A stretch of DNA of 64,000 bases from JANXSS01 sp040385645 (GTDB lineage: Bacteria; Pseudomonadota; Gammaproteobacteria; Burkholderiales; Burkholderiaceae_D), in assembly GCA_040385645.1 (NCBI GenBank), contig JAZKGZ010000006.1, forward strand, positions 124,001 through 188,000, given 5' to 3'. Within the stretch, counting starts at the first letter, position 1. Each line of letters opens with the position of its first letter. The translations under genes and the position numbers were made by a program. Positions 44,347 to 52,396 of the stretch are shown here, one piece after another. The notes beneath the pieces are model-generated. The model worked only from the letters and a program-made list of their open reading frames with translations, was not told where the DNA came from and did not search any database.

Positions 44347-44640
44347 ATGGCACATAAAAAAGGCGGCGGCACGACGCGCAACGGACGTGACTCCGAGTCG
44401 AAGCGCTTGGGTGTAAAAGTGTATGGCGGCCAGGCGATCAATGCTGGTGGCATCATTATTCGTCAGCGCGGAACCAAGACGCATCCCGGCGAAAACGTGG
44501 GCATGGGTAAGGATCACACCTTGTTCGCGCTCGTCGAAGGCAAGGTCAAGTTTTTGATCAAAGGCGCAACCCAGCGTCAATTCGTCACCGTAGTACCGAC
44601 GGCAGCAACGGCAACGCCAGGCACGGCGGCCATCGCTTAA
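44347..44640 (+). CDS. rpmA: 50S ribosomal protein L27
   Basis: This 97-residue protein begins MAHKKGGGTTRNGRDSESK, with the flexible N-terminus that reaches the peptidyl transferase centre, and contains IIRQRGTKTHPGENVGMGKD. The last 15 residues (PTAATATPGTAAIA) are a low-complexity extension beyond the usual end near residue 85. CAGGAG precedes the ATG by 6 bases. It lies 77 bp after rplU. Confidence 0.97.
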   Translation: MAHKKGGGTTRNGRDSESKRLGVKVYGGQAINAGGIIIRQRGTKTHPGENVGMGKDHTLFALVEGKVKFLIKGATQRQFVTVVPTAATATPGTAAIA

Positions 44641-44659
44641 ATAGCTAGTAAGTAGCTAT
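44641..44659 (+). repeat. Inverted repeat after rpmA
   Basis: ATAGCTA (44641-44647) and TAGCTAT (44653-44659) pair perfectly around GTAAG, starting at the first base after the rpmA stop. It has no T-tract and may protect the transcript's 3' end or act with the terminator 125 bp further on. Confidence 0.45.
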
Positions 44660-44783
44660 TAATTAAGTATCAAGCAGCTGCTTATGCAACTGTTTGTGCG
44701 AAATTGATGCGAGCGAAGGTTGATACATCGACTGAGAGCTTGGCGCTGCGTCGCAAGTAAAGTAAGGCGCAAGCCTTCGAATG

Positions 44784-44813
44784 AAAGGCTCCGCCTAGGT
44801 GGAGCTTTTTTTA
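44784..44813 (+). terminator. Rho-independent terminator of rplU-rpmA
   Basis: GCTCCGC (44788-44794) pairs with GTGGAGC (44799-44805) around a four-base loop, including one G-T pair, followed by seven T residues. It ends 15 bases before obgE, so obgE depends on read-through or an internal promoter. Confidence 0.85.
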
Positions 44814-44828
44814 TTGTAGGCAGCAAAT

Positions 44829-45998
44829 ATGAAGTTCATTGACGAAGCAAAAATTGAAGTCATTGCCGGTGACGGTGGCAACGGGGTCGCATCTTTTTGC
44901 CGTGAAAAATTTCGGCCCTTCGGTGGTCCGGACGGTGGCGACGGCGGCAAAGGCGGCAGCATATGGGCTCTGGCCGACCGCAACATCAATACCTTGGTCG
45001 ATTTTCGGTTTTCGAAACTGCATAAAGCGCGCAACGGCGAGAACGGACGCGGCGCGGATTGCTACGGCAAAGGCGCTGACGATATTCTGTTGCGCATGCC
45101 GGTAGGCACCTTGATCATCGATCAAAACGATGGCGAGCTCCTCGCCGATCTGACCGAACACGGCCAGACGGCATTATTGGCAAAGGGTGGTGAAGGTGGC
45201 TGGGGCAATATTCATTTCAAGAGCTCGACCAACCGTGCGCCACGTCAAAAAGGCGATGGCAAGGAAGGCGAACGCCGCGAGTTGAAGCTGGAGTTGAAAG
45301 TACTGGCCGATGTCGGATTACTTGGCATGCCCAACGCTGGAAAATCGACATTTATTTCCGCAGTCTCGAATGCGCGCCCGAAAATTGCGGACTACCCCTT
45401 CACGACACTGCACCCGAATCTCGGCGTAGTCCGGGTCAGCCATGAAAAAAGTTTTGTCATCGCCGATATTCCGGGCTTGATCGAGGGCGCGGCCGACGGT
45501 GCAGGGCTGGGTGTGCAATTTCTGCGGCATTTGCAGCGTACCGGTTTGCTCTTGCATATCGTCGATCTGGCACCTTTCGACGGCAGCGTCGACCCGGTGA
45601 AAGAGGCCAAGGCGATCGTCAAAGAATTGAAGAAATACGACGAATCGCTGTTTCAAAAGCCGCGCTGGCTGGTATTGAATAAATTCGACATGGTGCCGGA
45701 GCAGGAGCGCTCCAAACGTGTCAAGGATTTTGTAAAACGTTTTGGCTGGAAGGGCCCGGTTTTCGAAATTTCCGCGCTGACCCACGACGGCTGCCAAGAC
45801 CTTGTCATCGCGATTTACAATTATCTGGCCGAGCAACGAACCGCGCTGCACCGCTCCGAAGAAACCCAAATGGTCGAAGCGGCGCGCAGTATCGTCTCAA
45901 TCGATCCGGACGATCCACGTTTTAAACAGATGGATGCCGAGGTGGATTCGGGTTTGGACTCCGACGCGAGCACAGCCGCGCCGCCATGCAAGACGTGA
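44829..45998 (+). CDS. obgE: Obg-family GTPase
   Basis: This 389-residue protein has the glycine-rich Obg fold at residues 1 to about 158 (MKFIDEAKIEVIAGDGGNG), then a GTPase domain with G1 GMPNAGKS at 166-173, G3 DIPG, G4 NKFD and G5 SALT. It takes part in 50S ribosome assembly and growth control. The C-terminus is short and acidic, lacking a large OCT domain. It overlaps proB by 13 bp. Only a weak ribosome binding site is visible before the ATG. Confidence 0.96.
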   Translation: MKFIDEAKIEVIAGDGGNGVASFCREKFRPFGGPDGGDGGKGGSIWALADRNINTLVDFRFSKLHKARNGENGRGADCYGKGADDILLRMPVGTLIIDQNDGELLADLTEHGQTALLAKGGEGGWGNIHFKSSTNRAPRQKGDGKEGERRELKLELKVLADVGLLGMPNAGKSTFISAVSNARPKIADYPFTTLHPNLGVVRVSHEKSFVIADIPGLIEGAADGAGLGVQFLRHLQRTGLLLHIVDLAPFDGSVDPVKEAKAIVKELKKYDESLFQKPRWLVLNKFDMVPEQERSKRVKDFVKRFGWKGPVFEISALTHDGCQDLVIAIYNYLAEQRTALHRSEETQMVEAARSIVSIDPDDPRFKQMDAEVDSGLDSDASTAAPPCKT

Positions 45999-47104
45999 TC
46001 CAACATGCCAGACGCCTGGTCGTCAAGGTCGGGTCTTCGTTGGTTACCAACGATGGCAACGGCTTAGATCATGCCGCGATTGCCAGATGGGCGGCACAGA
46101 TCGCACAGCTGCGCCTGCTCGGCAAGGAAATTGTGCTGGTCAGTTCGGGTGCGATTGCCGAAGGCATGCAACGACTCGGCTTCGAACGCAGGCCGACAGC
46201 AGTTCACGCTTTGCAGGCGTGTGCAGCGGTAGGGCAGATGGGGCTGGCGCAAATTTACGAAACCAGCTTTTCCATTCATGGCTTGCGTACCGCACAGGTC
46301 TTGCTCACGCACGCCGATCTGGCCGATCGCGAGCGGTATCTCAATGCCCGTTCGACGCTGTTCACCCTCCTGCGGTTGGGCGTCGTGCCGATCATTAATG
46401 AAAACGACACCGTCGTCACCGACGAAATCAAATTCGGCGACAACGATACGCTCGGTGCTCTGGTGGCCAATCTGATCGAAGCAGATGTGTTGATCATATT
46501 GACCGATCAAAAAGGTTTGTATTCCGCCGATCCGCGGCACGATCCCGAAGCCCTGTTCGTGCACGAAGGCCGTGCCGGCGATCCGGCTCTCGAAGCCATG
46601 GCCGGCGGTGCCGGCAGTGCCATTGGCCGCGGTGGGATGCTCACGAAAATTCTGGCGGCCAAGCGTGCTGCGACATCGGGCGCACATACGATCATTGCCT
46701 GGGGCCGCGAGGATGCAGTCTTGACGCGACTCGCCGCCGGCGAAGCGATCGGCACGCGCCTGACCGCGCAAACTGCACAACTGACGGCACGCAAGCAATG
46801 GATGGCCGATCATTTGCAAACCGCAGGGCGCGTCGTGCTCGACCCTGGTGCTGTGCAAAAAGTGACGACTGAAGGCAAATCGTTATTGCCGATTGGCGTG
46901 GTTGACGTGCACGGCGAGTTTGGGCGCGGTGCGGTGATTACCTGCGTTGCTCAGAACGGCTCAGCAATTGCGCGCGGCATTAGTAATTACACCAGCTCCG
47001 AAGCGCGGCGCATTATGCGCCGGCCGTCTGCGGATATTCTAGGAATTCTCGGTTTTGTGGAAGAGCCTGAATTGATTCATCGAGACAACCTGGTGTTGCT
47101 CTAG
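45986..47104 (+). CDS. proB: Glutamate 5-kinase
   Basis: This 372-residue protein has an amino acid kinase domain (VVKVGSSLVTNDG near the N-terminus, INENDTVVTDEIKFGDND and GTGGM-like GRGGMLTKILAAKRA) and a C-terminal PUA domain (from about 280, LDPGAVQKV). It phosphorylates glutamate, the first step of proline synthesis, in the cytosol. The order obgE-proB and a 13-bp overlap indicate cotranscription, as is usual in Betaproteobacteria. Confidence 0.96.
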   Translation: MQDVIQHARRLVVKVGSSLVTNDGNGLDHAAIARWAAQIAQLRLLGKEIVLVSSGAIAEGMQRLGFERRPTAVHALQACAAVGQMGLAQIYETSFSIHGLRTAQVLLTHADLADRERYLNARSTLFTLLRLGVVPIINENDTVVTDEIKFGDNDTLGALVANLIEADVLIILTDQKGLYSADPRHDPEALFVHEGRAGDPALEAMAGGAGSAIGRGGMLTKILAAKRAATSGAHTIIAWGREDAVLTRLAAGEAIGTRLTAQTAQLTARKQWMADHLQTAGRVVLDPGAVQKVTTEGKSLLPIGVVDVHGEFGRGAVITCVAQNGSAIARGISNYTSSEARRIMRRPSADILGILGFVEEPELIHRDNLVLL

Positions 47105-47135
47105 CTAAGTCGGGTCCGGTCTGTAGGCCGGCGCA

Positions 47136-47747
47136 CTATCGCGCTAATTCCCCCGTTAGGGTCGCCTGTCTCTGCAGGCGGTTTAGCATATCGCCGACTT
47201 TGCCGGCAACAGTCGTATTATCGCAAAAATAATCCTGCGCAAGCGAAGCTTGTTGCCGATTCATTCCTATTCCGCGAATAGGCATCCACTGCCCGTTGCG
47301 CGCCGCCGACCAAGTACCATCGCTGCGTCCCGAAGCATAAATTTTGCGCTCGTAGGTCTGACAGCGAATGCCTTCGTAACTGATATTTCTCGCACCCGAT
47401 GGGCTCACGCCGACAAGTGTATAGCGCACCACGCCGTCCTGGTCGAGGGTCAACGACTTGGCGTCGATAGCGAAACGGTGCGTCGATGCAGCGCTGTCGG
47501 CGAATTGCAGCAGATCGATATCTTTCGGCATGGCAGGAAGTCGAATCGACGCTTCTTGCCAGGTTTCGGTACTTTCATCGACCGTTTCCCTTATGAATTC
47601 ATTGTCCCTGGGCTGCGCCTGTGTCGTGCTGGACGCCAAGCTGATCGCGCCTGTCAAAAGCAGTGTCATTGGCAGCATGGTCATGCGTGTGCCCATACGC
47701 GAACGCGCCGGCGCGCACGTGGGATATGGTTTCGGTGGAATCACCAC
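47136..47747 (-). CDS. CNP1-like family exported protein
   Basis: This protein has up to 203 residues, with a signal-peptide core MTLLLTGAISLASSTTQA and a mature part containing WQEASIRLPAMPKDIDLLQF (in short motifs), RYTLVGVSPSGARNISYEGIRC and YASGRSDGTW. It matches the CNP1-like family, named from a neisserial protein, of unknown function and probably periplasmic. The start is uncertain. GTG at 47747 has an AAGGA site overlapping the rppH stop and implies coupling; ATG at 47696 gives a more normal signal peptide but has no ribosome binding site. It sits between proB and rppH, an arrangement familiar from Burkholderiales. Confidence 0.82.
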   Translation of the reverse strand: MVIPPKPYPTCAPARSRMGTRMTMLPMTLLLTGAISLASSTTQAQPRDNEFIRETVDESTETWQEASIRLPAMPKDIDLLQFADSAASTHRFAIDAKSLTLDQDGVVRYTLVGVSPSGARNISYEGIRCQTYERKIYASGRSDGTWSAARNGQWMPIRGIGMNRQQASLAQDYFCDNTTVAGKVGDMLNRLQRQATLTGELAR

Positions 47748-47750
47748 GCT

Positions 47751-48350
47751 TTATTCCTTGGTTGGTTCAGGTACCAGGCCGGCATCGCCGTCGGGTGGCG
47801 CCTGGTCGTCGAAGCCGCGTGGTGCATGCGGCTGGCGCAAATAGCGAGCGATCGAGCGGGGTGCACCGGCTATCGTGGGGCGGGTCAAGAATCGCGACAA
47901 CTCTTGCAAAGCACGCAGGTAGACGTCGCGCTTGAATTCGATCACCACATCTAATGGCACCCAATACTCGTGCCAGCGCCAGGCATCGAATTCCGGGTGT
48001 TCGGTCAGGCGCAGATTGACGTCGCAATCCCGCCCGATCATTCGTAGAAGAAACCAGATTTGCTTTTGCCCACGATAGTGGCCACGGATCTCGCGTTTGA
48101 TAAACCGGTCCGGTACTTCGTAGCGCAGCCAGTCGCGGGTGCGGCCGATCACGCGCACATGCTCGGCCTTCAGACCGACTTCTTCTTCGAGTTCGCGAAA
48201 CATGGCCTGTTCCGGCGTCTCGCCGAACTTGATCCCTCCCTGAGGAAACTGCCACGAATGCTCGCGCACCCGCTTGCCCCACCACACTTCATTTTGCGTA
48301 TTGAGCAAAATGATGCCGACGTTCGGGCGAAAGCCTTCCCGGTCAAGCAT
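47751..48350 (-). CDS. rppH: RNA pyrophosphohydrolase
   Basis: From the ATG at 48350 the protein has 199 residues. It begins MLDREGFRPNVGIILLN and carries a complete Nudix box in GGIKFGETPEQAMFRELEEE (residues about 37-56) ending VGL. It removes pyrophosphate from the 5' end of mRNAs, triggering decay. A longer frame starting at 48437 would add 29 residues not found in the family. The C-terminal 40 residues after LSRFLTRP are a variable tail. It is divergent from proS, as in many Betaproteobacteria. Confidence 0.95.
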   Translation of the reverse strand: MLDREGFRPNVGIILLNTQNEVWWGKRVREHSWQFPQGGIKFGETPEQAMFRELEEEVGLKAEHVRVIGRTRDWLRYEVPDRFIKREIRGHYRGQKQIWFLLRMIGRDCDVNLRLTEHPEFDAWRWHEYWVPLDVVIEFKRDVYLRALQELSRFLTRPTIAGAPRSIARYLRQPHAPRGFDDQAPPDGDAGLVPEPTKE

Positions 48351-48548
48351 GTTGTACCCCGAACTTTCTGCGGCTAATACACCCTCGGGCCGTGCGCGAT
48401 GGTCGAGCCCCGAAGCTTGGACGGGGCGCGGTAGCATCGCACGTGCGGTAACGCATGCATCAAATGTACGAAGTAAGGGTGCATCGGCCAGCTAATCCTT
48501 TAAAATTGCATTGATTATAACGCTCTCCTTTTAAAAAGAAGCTCACGC

Positions 48549-50342
48549 ATGCGCGCCTCACGTTTTTTTGTTGCAACCCTGAAGGAAGCACCCTCGGATG
48601 CCGAAATCGTCAGTCATCAACTGATGATGCGGGCCGGCATGATCAAACGACTCGGCTCGGGTATTTATACTTATATGCCGATGGGCTTACGCGTAATTCG
48701 CAGGGTCGAAGCCATCGTGCGCGAGGAAATGAATCGCGCCGGTGCCATCGAATTGCTGATGCCGGTGGTTCAGCCGGCCGAGTTCTGGCAAGAGACCGGT
48801 CGCTGGCAAGCATATGGCGCGGAGCTGATGCGGGTTAAAGACCGGCATGGTCGGGATTTCATCATTCAGCCGACCTCCGAAGAAGTCGTTACCGACATCG
48901 CCCGCACCGAGTTGCGCTCCTATCGGCAGTTGCCGGTAAATTTTTACCATATACAGACAAAATTCCGCGACGAACGCCGGCCACGCTTCGGCCTGATGCG
49001 CGGGCGTGAATTCACCATGAAGGATGCCTATTCCTTCGATCGTGATGCGGCCGGCCTGCAACGTTCCTATGAACTGATGTACGACGCCTACGTGCGTATT
49101 TTTAACCGGTTCGGTTTGCAATTTCGGGCGGTGGCGGCAGACAACGGTGCCATTGGCGGTTCGGGTTCGCATGAATTTCACGTCATTGCCGACACCGGCG
49201 AAGATGCGATCGTCTATTGCCCGGATTCGGCCTATGCAGCCAATATGGAGGCGGCCGAAGCCGTAGCGCCGGCCACAGCCGCACCGCCATCGACCTTGCC
49301 CTTAACGAAAGTGCCGACGCCTGGCAAATCTACTTGTGCCGATGTTGCGGCATTGCTCGGCCTGCAACTGTCGCAAACGGTGAAGTCGCTGGTGTTGACT
49401 GTCGATGCGCAAGTTAGCGGCAGTAAGACCGGTAGTGATGCCACCAGTAATACCGCAAATTTTGCTTCGGGCGCGTCGGATACTCCGGCCAAGTCGGTCT
49501 GGCTGCTGCTGCTACGTGGCGATCATGATTTGAATGAAATCAAGGCGGCGAAGGTACCCGGGCTCGCCAATTATCGCTTTGCAACGGAAGCGGAGATCAT
49601 CGAGCATTTCGGTGTCAAACCAGGTTTTCTAGGGCCTATCGGCACGGTCAAGCCGGTCAATATCGTGGCTGACCGTAGCGTGCTCGCCATGGCCGACTTC
49701 GTATGCGGGGCGAACGAGATCGATGCGCATTTTACCGGCGTCAATTGGGGCCGCGATCTGCCGTTACCGATGGTGCACGATTTGCGTAATGTGACGGCTG
49801 GCGATCCTTCGCCCGACGGCAAAGGCGTGCTGGCGATACAACGCGGCATCGAAGTCGGCCATGTGTTCCAGCTCGGCACGCGCTATTCGCAAGACATGAA
49901 GGCGACATTTCTCGATGAAAACGGCAAGCCGCAATTGCTGCAAATGGGGTGCTACGGCATCGGTGTCACACGCATCCTGGGCGCGGCGATCGAACAGAAT
50001 TTCGATGCCAAAGGCATTATCTGGCCTGCCTCTATCGCGCCGTTCGCCGTGGTCCTGTGTCCGATGAGTTACGACCGCAGCGAGCAGGTTCGCACTGAGT
50101 CGGACCGTCTTTACGCCGCATTGCAGGATGTCGGAATCGACGTCATTTTAGACGACCGTGGCGAGCGGCCCGGTGCCATGTTCGCCGACTGGGAATTGAT
50201 CGGCGTGCCGCATCGTGTCGTCATCGGCGAGCGAGGTATCAAGGAAGGTAATCTCGAATACCAAGGCCGGCGTGACACTGCAGCCACGCCGGTGGCGATT
50301 ACCGACATGTTCGAATTTCTACGGACGCGCCTGGCGGCATGA
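48549..50342 (+). CDS. proS: Prolyl-tRNA synthetase (bacterial type with editing domain)
   Basis: This 597-residue class II synthetase has motif 2 TKFRDERRPRFGLMRGREF (residues about 137-155), a YbaK-like editing insertion (about 225-405, ending GVNWGRD) and an anticodon-binding C-terminus (VILDDRGERPGAMFADWELIG in short motifs). It charges tRNA-Pro. Within the editing domain a stretch of about 27 residues (290-317) is rich in Ser, Thr, Gly and Asn and appears to be a lineage-specific insertion, making the protein longer than the usual 565-580. The frame overlaps the next gene by 4 bp. Confidence 0.97.
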   Translation: MRASRFFVATLKEAPSDAEIVSHQLMMRAGMIKRLGSGIYTYMPMGLRVIRRVEAIVREEMNRAGAIELLMPVVQPAEFWQETGRWQAYGAELMRVKDRHGRDFIIQPTSEEVVTDIARTELRSYRQLPVNFYHIQTKFRDERRPRFGLMRGREFTMKDAYSFDRDAAGLQRSYELMYDAYVRIFNRFGLQFRAVAADNGAIGGSGSHEFHVIADTGEDAIVYCPDSAYAANMEAAEAVAPATAAPPSTLPLTKVPTPGKSTCADVAALLGLQLSQTVKSLVLTVDAQVSGSKTGSDATSNTANFASGASDTPAKSVWLLLLRGDHDLNEIKAAKVPGLANYRFATEAEIIEHFGVKPGFLGPIGTVKPVNIVADRSVLAMADFVCGANEIDAHFTGVNWGRDLPLPMVHDLRNVTAGDPSPDGKGVLAIQRGIEVGHVFQLGTRYSQDMKATFLDENGKPQLLQMGCYGIGVTRILGAAIEQNFDAKGIIWPASIAPFAVVLCPMSYDRSEQVRTESDRLYAALQDVGIDVILDDRGERPGAMFADWELIGVPHRVVIGERGIKEGNLEYQGRRDTAATPVAITDMFEFLRTRLAA

Positions 50343-50995
50343 GAGGGTCGTACGGCATCGTGAGATATTGTCGGTCGGCCATGCGTTCGGCAACGTTGTC
50401 CGTTGCAACGTTGGTTGCGATCCTGACGCTGGCCGCATCCGGCCCTGCGCTGGCGGGCAATCAAAAGGAAGAGGCGCTTGCCGACTCGGTGCGGATCGCC
50501 CTGGCACGGTCGATCGTCGACGCAACGCCGCCGGTTCAGCGCAACGTCGATATCGAGGAGCGCATCAAATATCTACACTGGCTGGGCGAAATGTCTCATC
50601 GCCTGAAGAAAAGAATGCCCGACATGCAGGTACGTCTGGAATTTTTGAGAACCACATGGTACGAGTCACGGCGCGCGGGCCTCGATCCAGGCATGGTATT
50701 AGGATTGATCCAGGTCGAATCCGCATTTCGTAAATACGCCATGTCGCCCGTGGGCGCGCGCGGGTTCATGCAAGTGATGCCTTTTTGGACCAGGGTGATC
50801 GGCGATGGCGAACCGGCGAAGCTGTTCCACATGCAGTCGAATCTGCGTTATGGCTGCTCGATCCTGCGTATGTATATCGATATCGAACGCGGTGATTTAT
50901 ATCTGGCATTGGGGCGTTATAACGGTAGCCGCGGTCGCCCGGATTATCCGAACGCCGTATTAAGTGCCTGGAAGAATTGGGAATACCGTAGTTAA
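50339..50995 (+). CDS. Lytic transglycosylase, SLT domain
   Basis: This 218-residue exported protein has an N-terminal signal peptide (ATLSVATLVAILTLAASGPALA) and an SLT domain with the catalytic Glu in LIQVESAFRK, then SPVGARGFMQVMPFW and LGRYNGSRGRPDYPN. It cleaves peptidoglycan in the periplasm. The ATG at 50339 overlaps the proS stop (ATGA); ATG at 50381 is an alternative with a more compact signal. This gene after proS is common in Burkholderiales. Its stop overlaps the stop of the convergent glycosyltransferase gene by 4 bp. Confidence 0.92.
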   Translation: MRGSYGIVRYCRSAMRSATLSVATLVAILTLAASGPALAGNQKEEALADSVRIALARSIVDATPPVQRNVDIEERIKYLHWLGEMSHRLKKRMPDMQVRLEFLRTTWYESRRAGLDPGMVLGLIQVESAFRKYAMSPVGARGFMQVMPFWTRVIGDGEPAKLFHMQSNLRYGCSILRMYIDIERGDLYLALGRYNGSRGRPDYPNAVLSAWKNWEYRS

Positions 50996-52161
50996 GCTGC
51001 AATCACTTTTTCAAACAATCGGATTTGCCCCTGCGTAGTGTCGTCCCAACTGAAATTTTCTGCATAGCAACGGGTTGCATCGTGCGATGGGTAAGCAGTG
51101 CGTAGAGCCCGTGTCGCTTCGGCCATTCCACGCGGCGTTCTAGATGGCATGAGTACGCCGGCCTCGGGGTAGGCAACCACTTCCGGCGTACCCCATACAT
51201 TCGAGGCGATCACCGGCGTTGCGCAAGCCATCGATTCCAACAGCACGTTTGCCCATCCTTCTCTGCTGGAACACAATACCAATGCATCGACCGCTTGATA
51301 ATGTCGTACCAATTCCGGCTGCGCAAGGCCGCCGAGGAACGTCACACGGCCCTGCAACTGCAATGTCTGGACCAGTGCTTCGAGTTTCTTGCGCTCCGGG
51401 CCATCGCCGGCAATCATCAGTTTTACATCCGGTAATTCCACTAGTGCTTGGATGGCGATATCATGGCCCTTGCGCTCGATCAGATGGCCGACCGAGAGCA
51501 GGGTGAAATCCTCGATCTGCAGTGCTTTTCTTAAAGCGACTCGGTCTCCCGGGTGGAATACATCCAAGTCGACGCCATTGCGCAGTGTCGTGATCCGGCT
51601 GCCGTCAATGCCGAGCTTGATCATCTCATCCTTGAGCGCCTGGCATACCGTGATCATGCCTTTCGCCTGGCTAGCAGCCCAAAGGATCATTTTGCGCGGC
51701 AGCGGGTGCTGTGGAATTAAATTGATATCGGTACCGCGCGCCGTGATCACGACAGGTTTGTTGAAATATTTGCCAGCCATGATCGCCGCCACACCGTCGG
51801 GATAAAAGTAATGCGCGTCGATGGCGTTGAAGTCGTAGCCTTCGTCGAGAATCCGGGCAATCGCCGGTTTCAGCGATGCGGCCAACAGAGACGGCGCAAT
51901 TGTCATGCCGACCTTGGGAATCGCTAGATACCGGGGATGCACGATGTCGATGCCGAATCGGCTGTCTTGCTTCGGAACTCTGGCGAAAGCGCCGTACTCG
52001 CCAAAGCAAGTATTTTTGGATGGGAACCAGGGAACCGGTGCAATCACTTTCGATTGCACTTTGCCGCTTTGCAGTAAATAGCGCAAGCGGGTTTGCACGA
52101 AGATGCCGTGATGCTGGCGTTGTGCATTGGGAAAAAGCGTGCTGACGGTCAAAAGCTTCAT
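50992..52161 (-). CDS. Family 4 glycosyltransferase
   Basis: From the ATG at 52161 the protein has 389 residues, starting MKLLTVSTLFPNAQRQHHG. GT4 features include TARGTDINLIPQ, LRNGVDLDVFHPGDR, SVGHLIERKGHDIAI, IAGDGPERKK and CSSREGWANVLLESMACATPV with the conserved EX7E pair. A start at 52230 would add 23 residues with no support. It belongs functionally with the exopolysaccharide genes although housekeeping genes separate it from the main cluster. It is divergent from UDP-glucose dehydrogenase, sharing a 235-bp control region. Confidence 0.9.
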   Translation of the reverse strand: MKLLTVSTLFPNAQRQHHGIFVQTRLRYLLQSGKVQSKVIAPVPWFPSKNTCFGEYGAFARVPKQDSRFGIDIVHPRYLAIPKVGMTIAPSLLAASLKPAIARILDEGYDFNAIDAHYFYPDGVAAIMAGKYFNKPVVITARGTDINLIPQHPLPRKMILWAASQAKGMITVCQALKDEMIKLGIDGSRITTLRNGVDLDVFHPGDRVALRKALQIEDFTLLSVGHLIERKGHDIAIQALVELPDVKLMIAGDGPERKKLEALVQTLQLQGRVTFLGGLAQPELVRHYQAVDALVLCSSREGWANVLLESMACATPVIASNVWGTPEVVAYPEAGVLMPSRTPRGMAEATRALRTAYPSHDATRCYAENFSWDDTTQGQIRLFEKVIAA

Positions 52162-52396
52162 GTACTGCCGTTTCTGTCGATGGCCGTAGGCCTCTTCGAG
52201 CCGGCGGCTGGTGTTCAAAAAATGTAACAATCTAACATGTGGACTGGAGCGAACCTGAGCAAACCAGTGGTAACAACGAAAAATGTTGCAAATATTGACA
52301 TTTTCAGCATGATTGTTGGGTACGATATCGAATGTTTTGGCAATGCTTTAGCAACCTTTTGAATGCCATATTTACGAGACAAGGATAGTCAGCGTT
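52162..52396. promoter_or_regulatory. Divergent control region, GT4 / UDP-glucose dehydrogenase
   Basis: This AT-rich 235-bp region should hold two promoters. TTGACA at 52295-52300 is a good -35 box but the nearest -10-like TACGAT (52321-52326) is 20 bases away. AAAATGTAACAATCTA (52219-52234) matches 33822-33837 at 15 of 16 positions. ATTGTTGGGT (52312-52321) is identical to 27000-27009 in the main EPS control region. GTAACAA occurs again at 52270-52276. Confidence 0.55.
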
